Assembly: GCA_019188255.1 (NCBI GenBank)
Contig: JAETXT010000004.1
Location: 1-64,000, forward strand
From: Verticillium longisporum
Taxonomy: Eukaryota; Ascomycota; Sordariomycetes; Glomerellales; Plectosphaerellaceae
Direction of reading: 5' to 3'
DNA length: 64,000 bases
The position numbers and the translations under genes are program-made. This document shows positions 53,614-64,000 of this stretch, in pieces. The notes beneath the pieces are model-generated. The model did not search any database. It saw only the letters and a program-made list of their open reading frames with translations, and was not told the origin of the DNA. Each line of letters starts with the position of its first letter. Within the stretch, counting starts at the first letter, position 1.

Positions 53614-55055
53614 CTAGGTCACCCGGTTGTTGTGCACCTCGCGCAGGCGCTTGACCCAGTGCTTCCGCAACGTAGCGGGCATCTTGCAGAAAACCATGGC
53701 CTTGTTCTCGTCGGCGAGGGCCTTCTCGGCAATCTTAAGCTGAAGGTCCATGTCTTCGTCGGCAAAGTCGCGGAAGAAGATGTCCATGGCCTGCTCGGGC
53801 CAGCGCGGCGGCGAGCGGGCCTTGAGCGCCTCGGCGATGCGCAGCAGGCCATCCTCCATGAGCTGCTTTCCAGCAGCTGCCATGGAGGCAGTGATGGCGT
53901 CGCTCTGCGTCGTGAAGGCCGGGGCCGGGGCCGAGGCGGCATTCACGGAGCTCCCTGGTGTTGAGACGCTGGCGCTGGAATAACTCGAGATGCGACGTCG
54001 CTTCTCGGGGGGCTGGCCGGTGCCGATCGTCGTGGGTGGGCCCATGGGAGCTGCCGGGGCCTTGTTGGCTTCGCCGGCGGGTGGTTGTTGGGCTGCGTGG
54101 TTGCCGGGGAATCTCCTACGACCAACAGCCGTCTCTTCAGGTGGTGTGAGGGCGCTGGTTCCCGCAATGTGGTTACGAGGGGGGATGGCGGTGGATGTCG
54201 GACGTTGCGCTTGCTGCTGCGCTTGCTGCTGAGCTTGCTGCTGTTGTTGGGCTTGCTGTTGGGCCTGTTGCTGCTGCTGCTGCTGGGGCATGGACATTTG
54301 ATGATGGACGACAGGGGACGGCTGGCCCATCGACGATCGAGGCTGCTGGGGCATGGCGGGTTGCGAGGGAGGGCGATATGGCGAGTCGACTTGTAAGTCG
54401 AGCACGCCGGTGCCGGGCATCTCGATGCCATCGTCGGGACCCTGGATGACGTCTGGGCCTTTCCGCTTGGGCTTCATGATGCGCTTCGGTGCGCCGCCCG
54501 ATCCAATGACGTCGGGGTATAAAATCTCCATAAACTCCTCGTGCTCAAATGAGCGCCCGCGCAAAGCGCGCGACAGAGGCTCTTTCTGGATGGCGAGTCA
54601 GCGACAACTCCAACCGAAAAACCTCAAAACATAACCGAGAAACAGAAAAAAAAAAAATCAAAACACAGTGCACAGCGACTCACCTCGATATGTGACCTCC
54701 AGGCTTCCTCGGTCGCCGTGACAGTTCGCGTATTAGGATTGTATAAGAACTCGGGGTCTTCGCGCAAGCCTCTCCATAGACGAAACTTCTTCCGCGCGTT
54801 ATCGGACTTGTTGACAAGGTGATTCTTAGTCGGATAGGCGGCGTGCTTCTCCTGCAGAGCGGCGGCAGCGCGATCCCAGGCCTCCGCCTTGAAGCTGTGA
54901 TTCTCGCGCAGGCCGAGCTGGACAGCCTCGCAGAGGGCGCGAAAGAAGGTTGCCTCGTAGGCTGGGGTCCAGCTGAAGCGCGGCGCACGCTTGTCGCGAT
55001 CGGACGAGGCGGCTAGGCCGGACGGACCATCGATGGAAAACTCGTCGTCCGACAT
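53614..55055 (-). CDS. Myb/SANT-like transcription regulator with poly-Gln tract
   Basis: Two exons (54684-55055, 53614-54585) joined across a 98-base intron give 447 residues. Residues ~20-120 form a Myb/SANT-like DNA-binding domain (RFSWTPAYEATFFRALCEAV, WDRAAAALQEKH, NARKKFRLWRGLREDP). The middle is disordered with a long Gln/Ala tract encoded by CAG-rich sequence at 54197-54290. The C-terminus is a compact helical region (WPEQAMDIFFRDFADEDMD, MPATLRKHWVKRLREVHN). The basic PPEKRRRISS stretch near its start could be a nuclear signal. It is likely a transcription regulator with unknown targets. Confidence 0.83.
54197..54290. repeat. CAG/CTG-rich tract coding poly-Gln/Ala
   Basis: Imperfect CTG/TTG/GCTTG repeats on the plus strand encode runs of Gln with interspersed Ala in the minus-strand Myb/SANT gene. 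They are expected to vary in length. Confidence 0.8.
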
Positions 55056-55355
55056 GACGGGGCGAGGGAGCACCGGGCGAGGCGCGATGCCGGTATAGAG
55101 TGCCGGCGAAGGGCGGACGGGGCGGGATGAGGCTCAATGTGGATGTTGGTCAAGGGGATCGTCACAGGTCGGGACCGAAGCCGCACGCGCGGCGGTCGTC
55201 GGTCGGTCGATGGTGGCGAAGAAGTGGAGGAGATGAATGGGACACCGGTGGCGATGCAGTATTGGGTCACGGGTCGTGGGGGGAGGGGATTCGTTTCGGG
55301 GGGGGCACCTGTCGCAATGTGGCAGGCAGGGTCTCGTGGCCGTAGCTCGCTCTTC

Positions 55356-55401
55356 AGGGTCGCGGGTTGCAGGGTCGCAGGGTCGTAGGGTCGCAGGGTC
55401 A
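55356..55401. repeat. AGGGTCGC-type tandem repeat
   Basis: About five imperfect copies of an 8-10 base unit (AGGGTCGCAG / AGGGTCGTAG). It resembles telomere repeats only superficially. Confidence 0.65.
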
Positions 55402-55800
55402 GACGGAGACGGTTGAAGGCGAAATCAGCGAGGCTGGTCCTGATGGAGCCCCGACAGCGTTCCCTGCAGCGCGCAGCACCTTGAACGCCTCAGTGGTACT
55501 ACCCAGGACAGGTGAGGTAAGGCAAGGCAGAGGCAAAATAGGTGGGCAGGGTCCGAGGGTCTGTCTGAAAGGCCTGAGGGCCTGAGGAGAGCCGCCTGGA
55601 GAGGCTTGACAGCGGCGAGGGGAGCGGGGCAGACAGCGAAAGGGCCCGCGGCAGACAGACGCCGACGCTGGGTGGGTGGGTGGCCCCGGTCGGGGAACGA
55701 GTCTGGTTGGCTGGCATTCAATCGACCAATGAGAGAACTGGACGCGTCAGAAGGAATCACGTGGCCTGTCATGTTTCTCTCCGGAACTCCGCTGTCGCTT

Positions 55801-55834
55801 GCTCTCCTTGCTCTCCTTGCTCTCCTTGCTCTCC
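55801..55834. repeat. 9-base tandem repeat GCTCTCCTT
   Basis: Three perfect copies and a partial fourth in non-coding sequence. Confidence 0.8.
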
Positions 55835-57772
55835 CCACCTAGTCGTTCTTCGTCAACGCCGAATCAGAAGGCGGGAGTCAGTTCCTTCTGGTGGCCCTCG
55901 GGTGGCTGACACGAATCGCTCCTACCGGCTGAGCGGCAGAATATCGGTTGTTCGCTGGAGATGGGATACCTGGGTCTCGTCTCGACTCGACTCGATTCAT
56001 TTCTCCTCACCTGAATCCCTCATCGTTGAGGCTTGTATCGTCCAGGTTATCGATTTCACCGCCAGCGACTGCATGAAGCTTCTTGAGCAATTGCTACTTC
56101 GTGTTCCGTGAGAAGTGTCCTAGCGAAAGCTTCCCTTGCCGTGGAGCTGGAACTCGTCGTTTCAAGCCAGGCAAGCCTGAGTCAAGACAAAGAAGGGGGA
56201 AAAGGAACTCGTGCGCCGCCAGCAGTCAAGCCCGTCTGCTAAGCGTCCGTTGGCCTGTCGTTAAGGCCACTTCGTGGACCAACTTGCGGTCAAGCAGCAT
56301 TCGACAACGATGGCTGTGGCTTCTTGATTGCGAGTAGCAATGGAAGAGCATGCATCGCCGAAAAAAGGCCATGCCGAGGCCTCCTGTTGAAGTGTCAGTG
56401 CGAGACTGACCCCTGGACCTTGCTTGCCCCGGACTGCTGGGAGACCAGCAGCCACACACATGTTTACGACGGCATCTCGTTTCCGCCGCTGTTGTTCTTA
56501 ACTATGCATTTCCCACAGGATTCGCCCTTGCGCTGGGTAGAACGGCAAAGGCCATGATGCTTGGAGCCCAGTTATTAGCAAAAACAGTTTCGGAAGCATG
56601 ACGAGGCCATATGCCGTCACCCCCTTGCGTGAGGCCAGCCCCACGCAACAGAGGCATTGGTCGTCTATCGCGGCTAATCGGCTCCCTCAAACACGCTTCT
56701 CGACGGGATCCCGACTTCGCGACAGATTGACCACGCACGCAGAAGGACGAACACCTGCCTGATCGATGCCGCGTAGAAGGAAGGGTACTGATTCTTTGTT
56801 CTCGATGGTGAAGAAAGTAGTTCATCGGATGCTTTGCTAGGCCTAACCAGGCTGGCTATCCCATTCCGAAGCGGATTTCACGTCGACAATGAGAACCGCC
56901 GCTGAGCCCCAATACCGACTCAACACAAGGGACACTCAGCATCCTGGTCCTGCTCCATTGTGTAGGAACAGCAGTTGCGAGTCAATCGCCATGCAGCATT
57001 TCCCACTCGGAGATTTTTTTCATCGCCATCCACTGCACTACACTGCACTAGACAACCTGCCTCAGAGGAGGGCAGAGAGACACCTAACGACTGGCCATCC
57101 ATCACCGCTCGCCATGTTCTAGCGCTGAACACTTGCATCCAGCCCGCACGCCGGCCGCCCAGCCAGATCGCTGCAACCCCTGAGCGGCTCTCCCATGGTG
57201 GGGGGCACCAACCCCTGGCTAGCCGATCTCGATGCACATCCCAAACACCCTCCCCGCCCTCCCACGGCTCCCTGATCCCCTGTTTCGACGCTGACTGGGT
57301 AGGCAGGCTTTGCCGTCGAACGACAATCCTTGATGGTCCGAAAAGAAACACGCAACACGGCCGCAAGCACAGTCCGTGGTCCTGGCCCGCTTGGCCGTCC
57401 AATCTGAGACTTGGCGGTCGTCAGCCTCCCTGCTAGGCGAACCACCTCGTCCGATTCCTGCAACATGTAAATCCGTCAGATCCCCGCAGTCTTGAGGCAC
57501 TGCTGCCCTTTCTCATTCTGTTTGCTCCAGAGCTGTCGGGTTTGGTGATATCTTGAGGGTGTTGCTTTCTTACTTTTGACCCATTTCCATTCTTTCCACG
57601 TTCCGTATTTGTCTTCTGCTTCCACCCGTTTCCTTCACTGTTTGGAACCTTGGTGATAGACTCACCAGGTTCGCTTTATTTCGTTGTCCTTGTCCACCTG
57701 GCGTGGCATGACATCCTCTCCTTCCGATATCTGACTATAGAACTTCACTCACTTGGATCTTATCCAGTCAAT

Positions 57773-59307
57773 ATGCGTTCACCGGTCCATTCACTGCTCT
57801 TCTGCTTGGGTCTGTTTGTCCTGCTCGCCGAGGCGTCCCCTGTTCGGCCCGACACCCGGAATACGGTCCAGAAACGCTCCTTCCTCGTCCCGCGTGTCAA
57901 GAACGAGAACTTCCAAGGGCACAATGGGCCCCGTCAGCTTCTGAGAGCCTACCGCAAGTACAGCATGCCTGTGCCGCAGGGCCTCGAGGAGACTGTTGCT
58001 CGACAGACGGCACAAGCCAAGCTCAAGGCTCGCCGGGGCAACGGCACGGGGGGGGTCAAGGCTACTCCTATCCGCAACGATGTTGAATATGTCTCGCCCA
58101 TCAAGATTGGCGGCCAGACGGTTACTGTCGACTTTGATACCGGGTCTTCTGACCTCTGGGTCTTCACCTCCCAACTCGGCAGACAGGCACAGGCTGGTCA
58201 CGAAATTTACAACCCTGCCCGGAGTAAAACATTTTCCATGCTTCGCGGAAACAGCTTTGATATTTCATATGGCGACGGATCTGGAGCCGCGGGCAACGTC
58301 GGCACGGACGTTGTCGATATTGGGGGCGCCACGGTCACGCGGCAGGCTATTGAGATGGCGACAGCCCTGTCCGCCTCCTTTGTCGAGGATACCGCGAACA
58401 ATGGCCTCATGGGCCTCGCTTTTTCCAAACTTAACACAGTCAAGCCTCAGAAGCAAAAGACCTTCTTCGACAACGTTATGCCGAGCCTCGCCGAGCCCGT
58501 TTTTACCGCTGACCTGAAGAAGGCCGCCGTCGGTGCGTACGAGTTTGGCCGTGTCGACCCCGCCAAATTTGTTGGTCAGATGACGTACGTTCCGGTCAAC
58601 ACTTCGAACGGCTTCTGGCAGTTTCCGAGCGAAAGCTTCTCGGTCGATGGTGGCGCCCCTCAGCCCGGCCAGGCCGGTGGCCAGGCCATCGCTGACACGG
58701 GCACAACCATCATCCTCGCCAATCCCGTCACCGTCGAGGGCTACTACGCAGCAGTTCCCGGCGCCGTCAACGACCAGCAGCAGGGTGGTTTCACGTTCCC
58801 TTGTGCGACGCAGCTGCCTGACCTGGCACTGGACATTGGCGGACTGTACATGGCGCGCGTCAAGGGGAGCGACATCAACTTCGCCCAAGTGAGCGACACG
58901 AGTAAGTTCCCTATTGATATGACGGCTGTTTATAGAATTGACATGTTACAGTGTGTTTCGGTGCTCTTCAGGCGACCACTTCGGACGTTCAGATTTACGG
59001 CGACGTCATGTTCAAGACGCAGTTTGTGGCCTTCAATGGCGGCAACAACTCTCTCGGTTTCGCCGAGCACGCAGACGGTCAAGGCCGGCCCACGCAGCTG
59101 GGTAAGCAGCAGCAGCAAAAACAGGGGACGGGCGAAACGCAGCCCCTACGAGGGTGAGTCGCGAGAGTGCTAGCGACCAACCCTCAGCCGAGCTAACACT
59201 CGCGCAGTGTGGTCAATGAGAGCTCGGCGGGGCCCGCAAGGGCTGCGAGCTTAATTCTGGTCGGCGCCGTGCCGGCGTTGACGGTGATACTTGGGTGGTA
59301 CATATAG
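57773..59307 (+). CDS. GPI-anchored pepsin-type aspartic protease
   Basis: Three exons (57773-58901, 58952-59153, 59208-59307) give 476 residues. A signal peptide (MRSPVHSLLFCLGLFVLLAEA) and a propeptide with basic sites (RARR-like KARRGNG) precede the enzyme. Both catalytic motifs are intact: DFDTGSSDLWV and IADTGTTII, with the flap in ISYGDGSG. Typical pepsin structure continues to IYGDVMFKTQFVAFN. After a Gln/Lys-rich linker (KQQQQKQGTG), the last exon adds a small-residue site and hydrophobic end (SSAGPARAA, then LILVGAVPALTVILGWYI), a GPI-attachment signal. The enzyme should sit on the plasma membrane or wall, like yapsins. It is intact. Confidence 0.92.
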
Positions 59308-59669
59308 ATCTTCTTATTTATTCTTATGAATGCATGACGTCTGCCTCGTATGACTGGCAAACAAATCAGCGTGCGCGATCGTGATTTTGACCTCACCCAA
59401 CATGCCTCAAGGCGTCTGAAGTCATGACTTGCGTTCAGGGCAGTCGATTTGCTCCTCGATGCTGTGAACCCGAGACACACAACTACCTCTGCTCTTCACC
59501 GAGATTGGTCTTGAAAAACTAAGCAGTGCGGTAAATAAAGTGTTCACAGAGAGATCAACACGACAAGGCGCATCCTGAAACACATTTCATGGCGGTTTAT
59601 CACAAGAAAAGGCAGCAAGCAAACGACGGTCTGGTGATATTATGACACGGTTCGTGACCTGCAGAGAAG
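59308..59669. other. Intergenic, convergent
   Basis: About 360 bases, AT-rich. Nothing recognised. Confidence 0.5.
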
Positions 59670-61036
59670 CTACTGCTTGTATTCACCCTTGGCAATCCTC
59701 TCGCAGACAGCCTTGAGCGTCTCGCCAGCCCAGACAAAGTCATCGAGACCAAGGTAGACCTGCGCGCTGATGCGCGCGTACCAGCGCCCACCATGGACAC
59801 CAACAGGGACAAACGTCTTGTACTCCTCCCTGAGCACCTCGATGACGAACGCCGCAATAGCAGCCTCGTCCTCGGCCGGCGCCTCGATGGGCAGGAACAC
59901 GTTGACCATGGCACAGTGGTCAGGGTGCCCGCGGCATTTTCGAGCACCTCGGTGCCCAGGACCTCGGCCGTCTTGCGACCGCCCTCCTTGGCCAGCTTCC
60001 ACAGGTAGTCGACGATGCGCTGCTCGCCGCCGAGGACCTCCTTCCGCCACCGGACCGAGTCCTTGACGCAGCAGTAGGGGCTCACCTCCCAGGCGCCGAT
60101 GAAGGCGAAACGCTCGGCAAAGGCGGCGGGGTCGACCTCGTCGGTGGACGCGCGGGGCTTGGCGTTGGGCCCCGTCTGGGTGACGTAGCTGTGGCTCGTG
60201 GGCAGCGTGCTCGTGATGTGGGCGTGGTTTCGGACGGGCACGTAGACGACGGCGCAGCCGCGGGGCACGTGGAGCCACTTGTGGCAGTTGCTCAGGAAGT
60301 AGTCGGCGTCGAGGGCGGTGAGATCGATGGGCACCATGCCGATGCCCTGCGCACCGTCGACGAGACTGACGACGCCAAGCTCGCGGCAGGCCTTGGTGAC
60401 GGCCTCAAAGGGAAGCGCACGCCTGGCTGGGACGTGACAACGTCGTAGATGGCGACGCGCGGACGCTTACCCTCGCTACGGGACTTTTCAACGGCTGCAC
60501 GGAAGAGATCGACGATGGTGTCGTCTTCGAGGGGGTACGTCAGTGGGATTGTTCGCGAGGAGAGGCGGCCCGGGTTCGTATCGACTAGGTACTCGACCGT
60601 CTTCTCGCACGAGCCGTAGATGGTGCTGAAGGAGATGACCTCATCTTTACCATCGTCAGCCCAGATGAAGTTGCGAATAATAATGTTGAGGGCCGTCGTG
60701 GCGTTGGCTGCCAGGATGAGCGTCTCAACCGGAGCGTTGAGGTGCTCAGCGAGAGCAGCTCGAGACTCTTCCAGGAGAGCGGGGTACTGGTGGCGGAGGA
60801 AGATATCAGACTGCGCTTCGGCACGGGTAAGGTACTCGAGGCGCTTCTCATGCACAGCCCTGGGATATGTGCCGAAAGAGCCTGTCCAGTCAGCAACCTT
60901 CATCCGTTATGAGGGGACGTTATCACGGACCATGGTTGAGGTTGTGATACTCAGGGTCAATCAGAAATTCCTTGAGCAAGGCGGGGCCAAACTCAACGGG
61001 TGTCTTGGACACGGTCCTATCCACAAGGGTGGTCAT
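59670..61036 (-). pseudogene. Class V aminotransferase (isopenicillin-N-epimerase-like), two one-base frameshifts
   Basis: Exon 1 (60931-61036) reads MTTLVDRTVSKTPVEFGPAL...DPEYHNLNHG. A 49-base intron joins it to SFGTYPRAVHEK. The PLP fold follows: NATTALNIIIRNF, STIYGSCEKTVEYL, then DADYFLSNCHKWLHVPRG with the PLP lysine, and the C-terminal GGRWYARISAQVYLGLDDF. Two single bases are missing: one in the AAAGGG run at 60407-60412 (RFP/FEAV), and one at 59915-59921 (between GTLT and CAMVNVFLP). Each moves the frame by one, so as sequenced the enzyme is truncated. Restored length is about 439 residues. Relatives are cysteine-desulfurase-like lyases or epimerases, including ergothioneine Egt2-type enzymes; which one is not certain. 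Confidence 0.82.
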
Positions 61037-62806
61037 GGTTCTGGCGATTGGGTTCGTGAACGGTTGGGCAAGTAAACAAGCTTGAGCAGACTTTTCGATT
61101 GCGTCCCTGAGGCTCGAGTCGCAGGTTATACGAGCTTCACAGCGTTGTTCGTGACTCACTTACGCATTGTTGTCGTGTTGCAGAGTCATCCTCCTAACCC
61201 CATATTCAGCACAGAGGACGACACATGATTCGCCGCGCGGGGTCGTCATCATGAAGGGCGTGCCGACCCGACTGCATCGGCACGACGATAGGACAAGCGT
61301 CGTGACCAACTCGGTCTTTGAACGCACCGTCTGACATTTATGTGAATCTGGCGACTACGTGATTACAAATGCGAGCGATTCGAGGTGCTATGTGGCACTC
61401 TCTCGCTCTACACGGGGGACTTGGCAAATGCCCATGTTAGCTAGCTTCAGATCAGTCAATTGTGTTTTTGAGGGAATAAGAGGATTGCCCAAAGCCTGGA
61501 ACTGCCTGGCTCACGGTTTACGTTTGCGACCCACCGACCCAAAGATATCATCATGCTTGTACAAGGGCAATCAAGTCAAAGCGAAGCAGCCATGCTCTAG
61601 GTGTTCAAGTTCAAACCAACTGCCGGAGTGCGGTGACCACCGGCTTCTTCGGTGGTAGGCGGGTCCCTCTGAGGAAAGATGAGCCTGGATAACTCTAAAA
61701 CTCAAAAAAACGAGAAGCTCCCCTCTCAGAAGCCTCCGAGATTGCCGAGCCGTGTCATTGAGCGTGCCAGTGCCACCCAGATCGGGGCCAGGGGAGAGCT
61801 CGCGGATGATGTGCCAAGCCATGCGAATCGGCCTCATTCCGGCTTCTGCCAGATAGATAGTGCGCGAACAGGAGGCAAGAGAACGATGCGACGCTATGCA
61901 GACCTCGGCGATTCGACGTGCCATGGGGAAAGTGTAGAAGGATACTCTGAACATACAGCGCATCCCCCTGAATCGAGCAGGGATCCCTCAAGAGGGGGAG
62001 CCTATAGACATGGCCTATGGGCGCCCCTCAAAACCGAGGCACACCAAATGCCGGTGCGCGCCAGCACAAGAGGCACAACCACATGTAACTATGTAGTGCC
62101 CCCAAGGTCGTCGTCCACGTTTGATTATCCTTGATGCCTCCCCCGCATACAAAGTCCAGTATAGTAGACATTTCCCCCTCTTCTTGGCTCGCTATCCCCC
62201 GCAATGACGATCCCTTTTTACACCCCCTGGCCATGGCCCTGCCCCTGACCTTGGCTCTGACCTCCGGGGCCACCCCTTGCGGGAGTCTCCTTCCGCGGTC
62301 CTCCGTGCTGCCTCTACAAGCTGCAAGATATACCCTTCCCAATCAAATCGAGGGCAACCCGGCCCGCGGACCACGACCGCACCAAGCCGGCGCAAAGTCT
62401 CCCGAGCCCACAACCGCAGCGACGCTGTTTGCTGGCGCACATCCTGCCTGTCCTGGCCGCGGGACCAAGACGAGAGCCAAGGCCGTCCGGACGTCACGTT
62501 GCCAGGTTCTAGCTGCAATCACTCGGCCCTTTATATTTGCAGCCACACAAGCGTCCAACTTTGATTGACGGCATTTGGCGGCAAGCAGGCATGGGATACG
62601 GGAATGCAGACACCGCAGCGTGGACGCCTGGGTAAACCTTGACCCACGCAATGGGGACGTCCGTCTGCCTATAAGACGAGCACTGGCTTCGTTGAGGACA
62701 TCACCGTACCTCCACCCTCCCCCCAAGGGCAGCGATCTCCCGAGCAGAACATACAGATCCAGGTCATCTACCATCGCTGGCCTTCAGCCCCTCCCCCTCT
62801 CCCACC
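61037..62806. other. Intergenic, divergent promoters of aminotransferase and GH3 genes
   Basis: About 1.77 kb. Only short overlapping frames are present. A TATAAG sequence at 62670-62675, about 135 bases before the GH3 ATG, may be its TATA box. Confidence 0.45.
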
Positions 62807-64000
62807 ATGCACGTCAACAAGCTCCTCGCCGTCCTAGCGGCGTCGACCCTTCAGGCCCTTGCGCAAACGAACAATGCAGCCTGGGACGCAGCCTATGCTA
62901 AAGCCGAGGCGGCCCTCGAGAAGCTGACGCAGGAAGAGAAGATCGGCATCGTCACCGGCATCGGTTGGAATCAGGCGCCCAACGGTCCCTGCATCGGTAA
63001 CACGAGCCCCGTGTCATCGATCGGCTACCCCTCGCTCTGCCTGCACGATGGACCCCTCGGAGTGCGCTGGGGCAGGAGCATCACGGCCTTCACGCCAGCC
63101 GTGCAGGCTGCCTCGACGTGGGACGTCGAGCTCATCCGCCAGCGCGGCGCCTACCTCGCCGCCGAATTCAAGGGCACCGGCGTCAACGTCATCCTCGGTC
63201 CGGCCCCCGGCGCTCTCGGCAAGAACGCCGAGGGCGGCCGCAACTGGTAGGGGTCCGCCCCCGACCCATACCTCCAGGGCATCCCGTCGCAAGTGACCGG
63301 CGAGGCTCTGCAGGCGGGTGGCGTGCAGGCGACAGCCAAGCACTTTATCGTCAACGAGCAGGAGATCAACCGTGAGCAGATCAGCAGCAATGTCGACGAC
63401 CGCACCATGCACGAGCTATACCTGTGGCCTTTTGCCGACACGCTGCGCGCCAACGTGGCAGCTGTCATGTGCTCTTACAACCGTGTCAACGGCACCCACG
63501 CGTGCGAGAACAGCGGCGTCCTCAACGACCTGCTCAAGACGGAGCTCGGATTCCCTGGCTACGTCATGAGTGATTGGTTCGTGGCCCAGCAGACGACATC
63601 GGGCGCAGCCAACGCCGGTATGGACATGTCGATGCCCGGCTCCGGCTGGGCCGGCGGCGACGAGCTCTGGGGCCCCAAGCTTCAGGCTGCCATTGACACC
63701 GGAGATGTCGAGCAGTCGAGGCTCGAGGACATGGGCCGCCGCATTCTTGCAGGTTGGTATCTCCTCGGCCAGGACGGCGGGTACCCGCCGGTCAACATCC
63801 AGGCCAACGTTCAGGCCAACCACGCCGAAAACGTGCGCGCTTGCGCCCGCGACGGTACCGTGCTCCTGAAAAACGAAGACGCTATCTTGCCTCTCAAGGC
63901 CCCGGGCAGCATCGCCGTCATTGGGTCATCATCGATCCAGAACCCCAATGGCATCAACTCGTGCGTCGACCAGGGCTGCAACGAGGGCGCCCTTGGCATG
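62807..64000 (+). pseudogene. GH3 beta-glucosidase, in-frame stop, runs off window
   Basis: The frame starts with a signal peptide (MHVNKLLAVLAASTLQALA) and continues as a GH3 beta-glucosidase. Marks include LTQEEKIGIVTGIGW, LCLHDGPLGVRW, AAEFKGTGVNVILGPAPG, QATAKHFIVNEQE, NVAAVMCSYNRVNGTHAC and GYVMSDWFVAQQT, with the catalytic Asp in MSDW. A TAG at 63248-63250 (codon 148) replaces the Glu of GRNW-E-G in GRNWEGxxPDPYL; the frame is otherwise open to the window end. Only about 398 codons of an expected ~750-860 are inside. The intact enzyme would split cellobiose and other beta-glucosides outside the cell. It is either an early pseudogene or a base-call error. Confidence 0.85.

Larger units (their letters stand above)
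55056..57772. other. Long intergenic region
   Basis: About 2.7 kb without a credible gene. It contains two short tandem repeats (listed separately), and its right third is the aspartic protease promoter. Frames up to ~150 codons occur on both strands but are low-complexity or lack family features. Confidence 0.45.

Noticed and set aside
55356..55401. AGGGTCGC repeats as an interstitial telomere tract
   Set aside because: Units do not match TTAGGG and vary in length; ordinary minisatellite.
56889..57436. A 153-codon plus-strand frame before the aspartic protease
   Set aside because: Arg/Pro/Ser-rich, no domain, overlapped by equally long minus-strand frames; looks like GC-rich non-coding sequence.

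Overview
This window is the left end of a chromosome of a filamentous ascomycete. It opens with CCCTAA telomere repeats. The genes have short GT-AG introns of about 45-70 bases, and the families are typical of Pezizomycotina: Zn2Cys6 regulators, a SAT4/rhodopsin-like membrane protein, a DUF7703-type 7TM protein, GH10 and GH3 enzymes, and a GPI-anchored aspartic protease. A Sordariomycete is my best guess, from gene style only.

Bases 1-7.1 kb: the telomere abuts the first 34 codons of a 2-demethyl-4-deoxygadusol synthase-like gene (minus strand), which is cut off by the repeats. Divergently from it lie an intact catechol-type O-methyltransferase and an intact ATP-grasp enzyme resembling the mycosporine ligase MysC. 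Together they look like a mycosporine-type gene set whose first-step gene was lost at the chromosome end. A maltose/sugar-type MFS transporter follows.

Bases 7.8-19.2 kb: a decayed GABA/amino-acid permease, a decayed SAT4-type membrane protein, a GNAT acetyltransferase, a secreted SMP-30/lactonohydrolase and a 7TM protein.

Bases 19.2-31.2 kb: two solo LTRs with perfect 5-bp target duplications, and a possible metabolic cluster of two Zn2Cys6 regulators, an allantoate-permease-type MFS transporter and an AMP-forming acyl-CoA synthetase. A palindromic CCGGWCCGG motif lies roughly 160-340 bases upstream of the start codons of this set.

Bases 31.7-64 kb: more conserved cellular genes (DEAD-box helicase, small Myb-like protein, Golgi SNARE Bos1, thiamine pyrophosphokinase, Mia40, OM14-like protein, a Myb/SANT regulator, an SRA-domain protein) mixed with secreted and accessory enzymes (dienelactone hydrolase, GH10 xylanase, GPI-anchored aspartic protease, GH3 beta-glucosidase). 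Several accessory genes carry one-base frameshifts or stops: an SDR, a mitochondrial carrier, a class V aminotransferase and the GH3. They are either young pseudogenes or small assembly errors. The GH3 gene runs off the right edge. I recognised no rRNA, tRNA, CRISPR or viral element.
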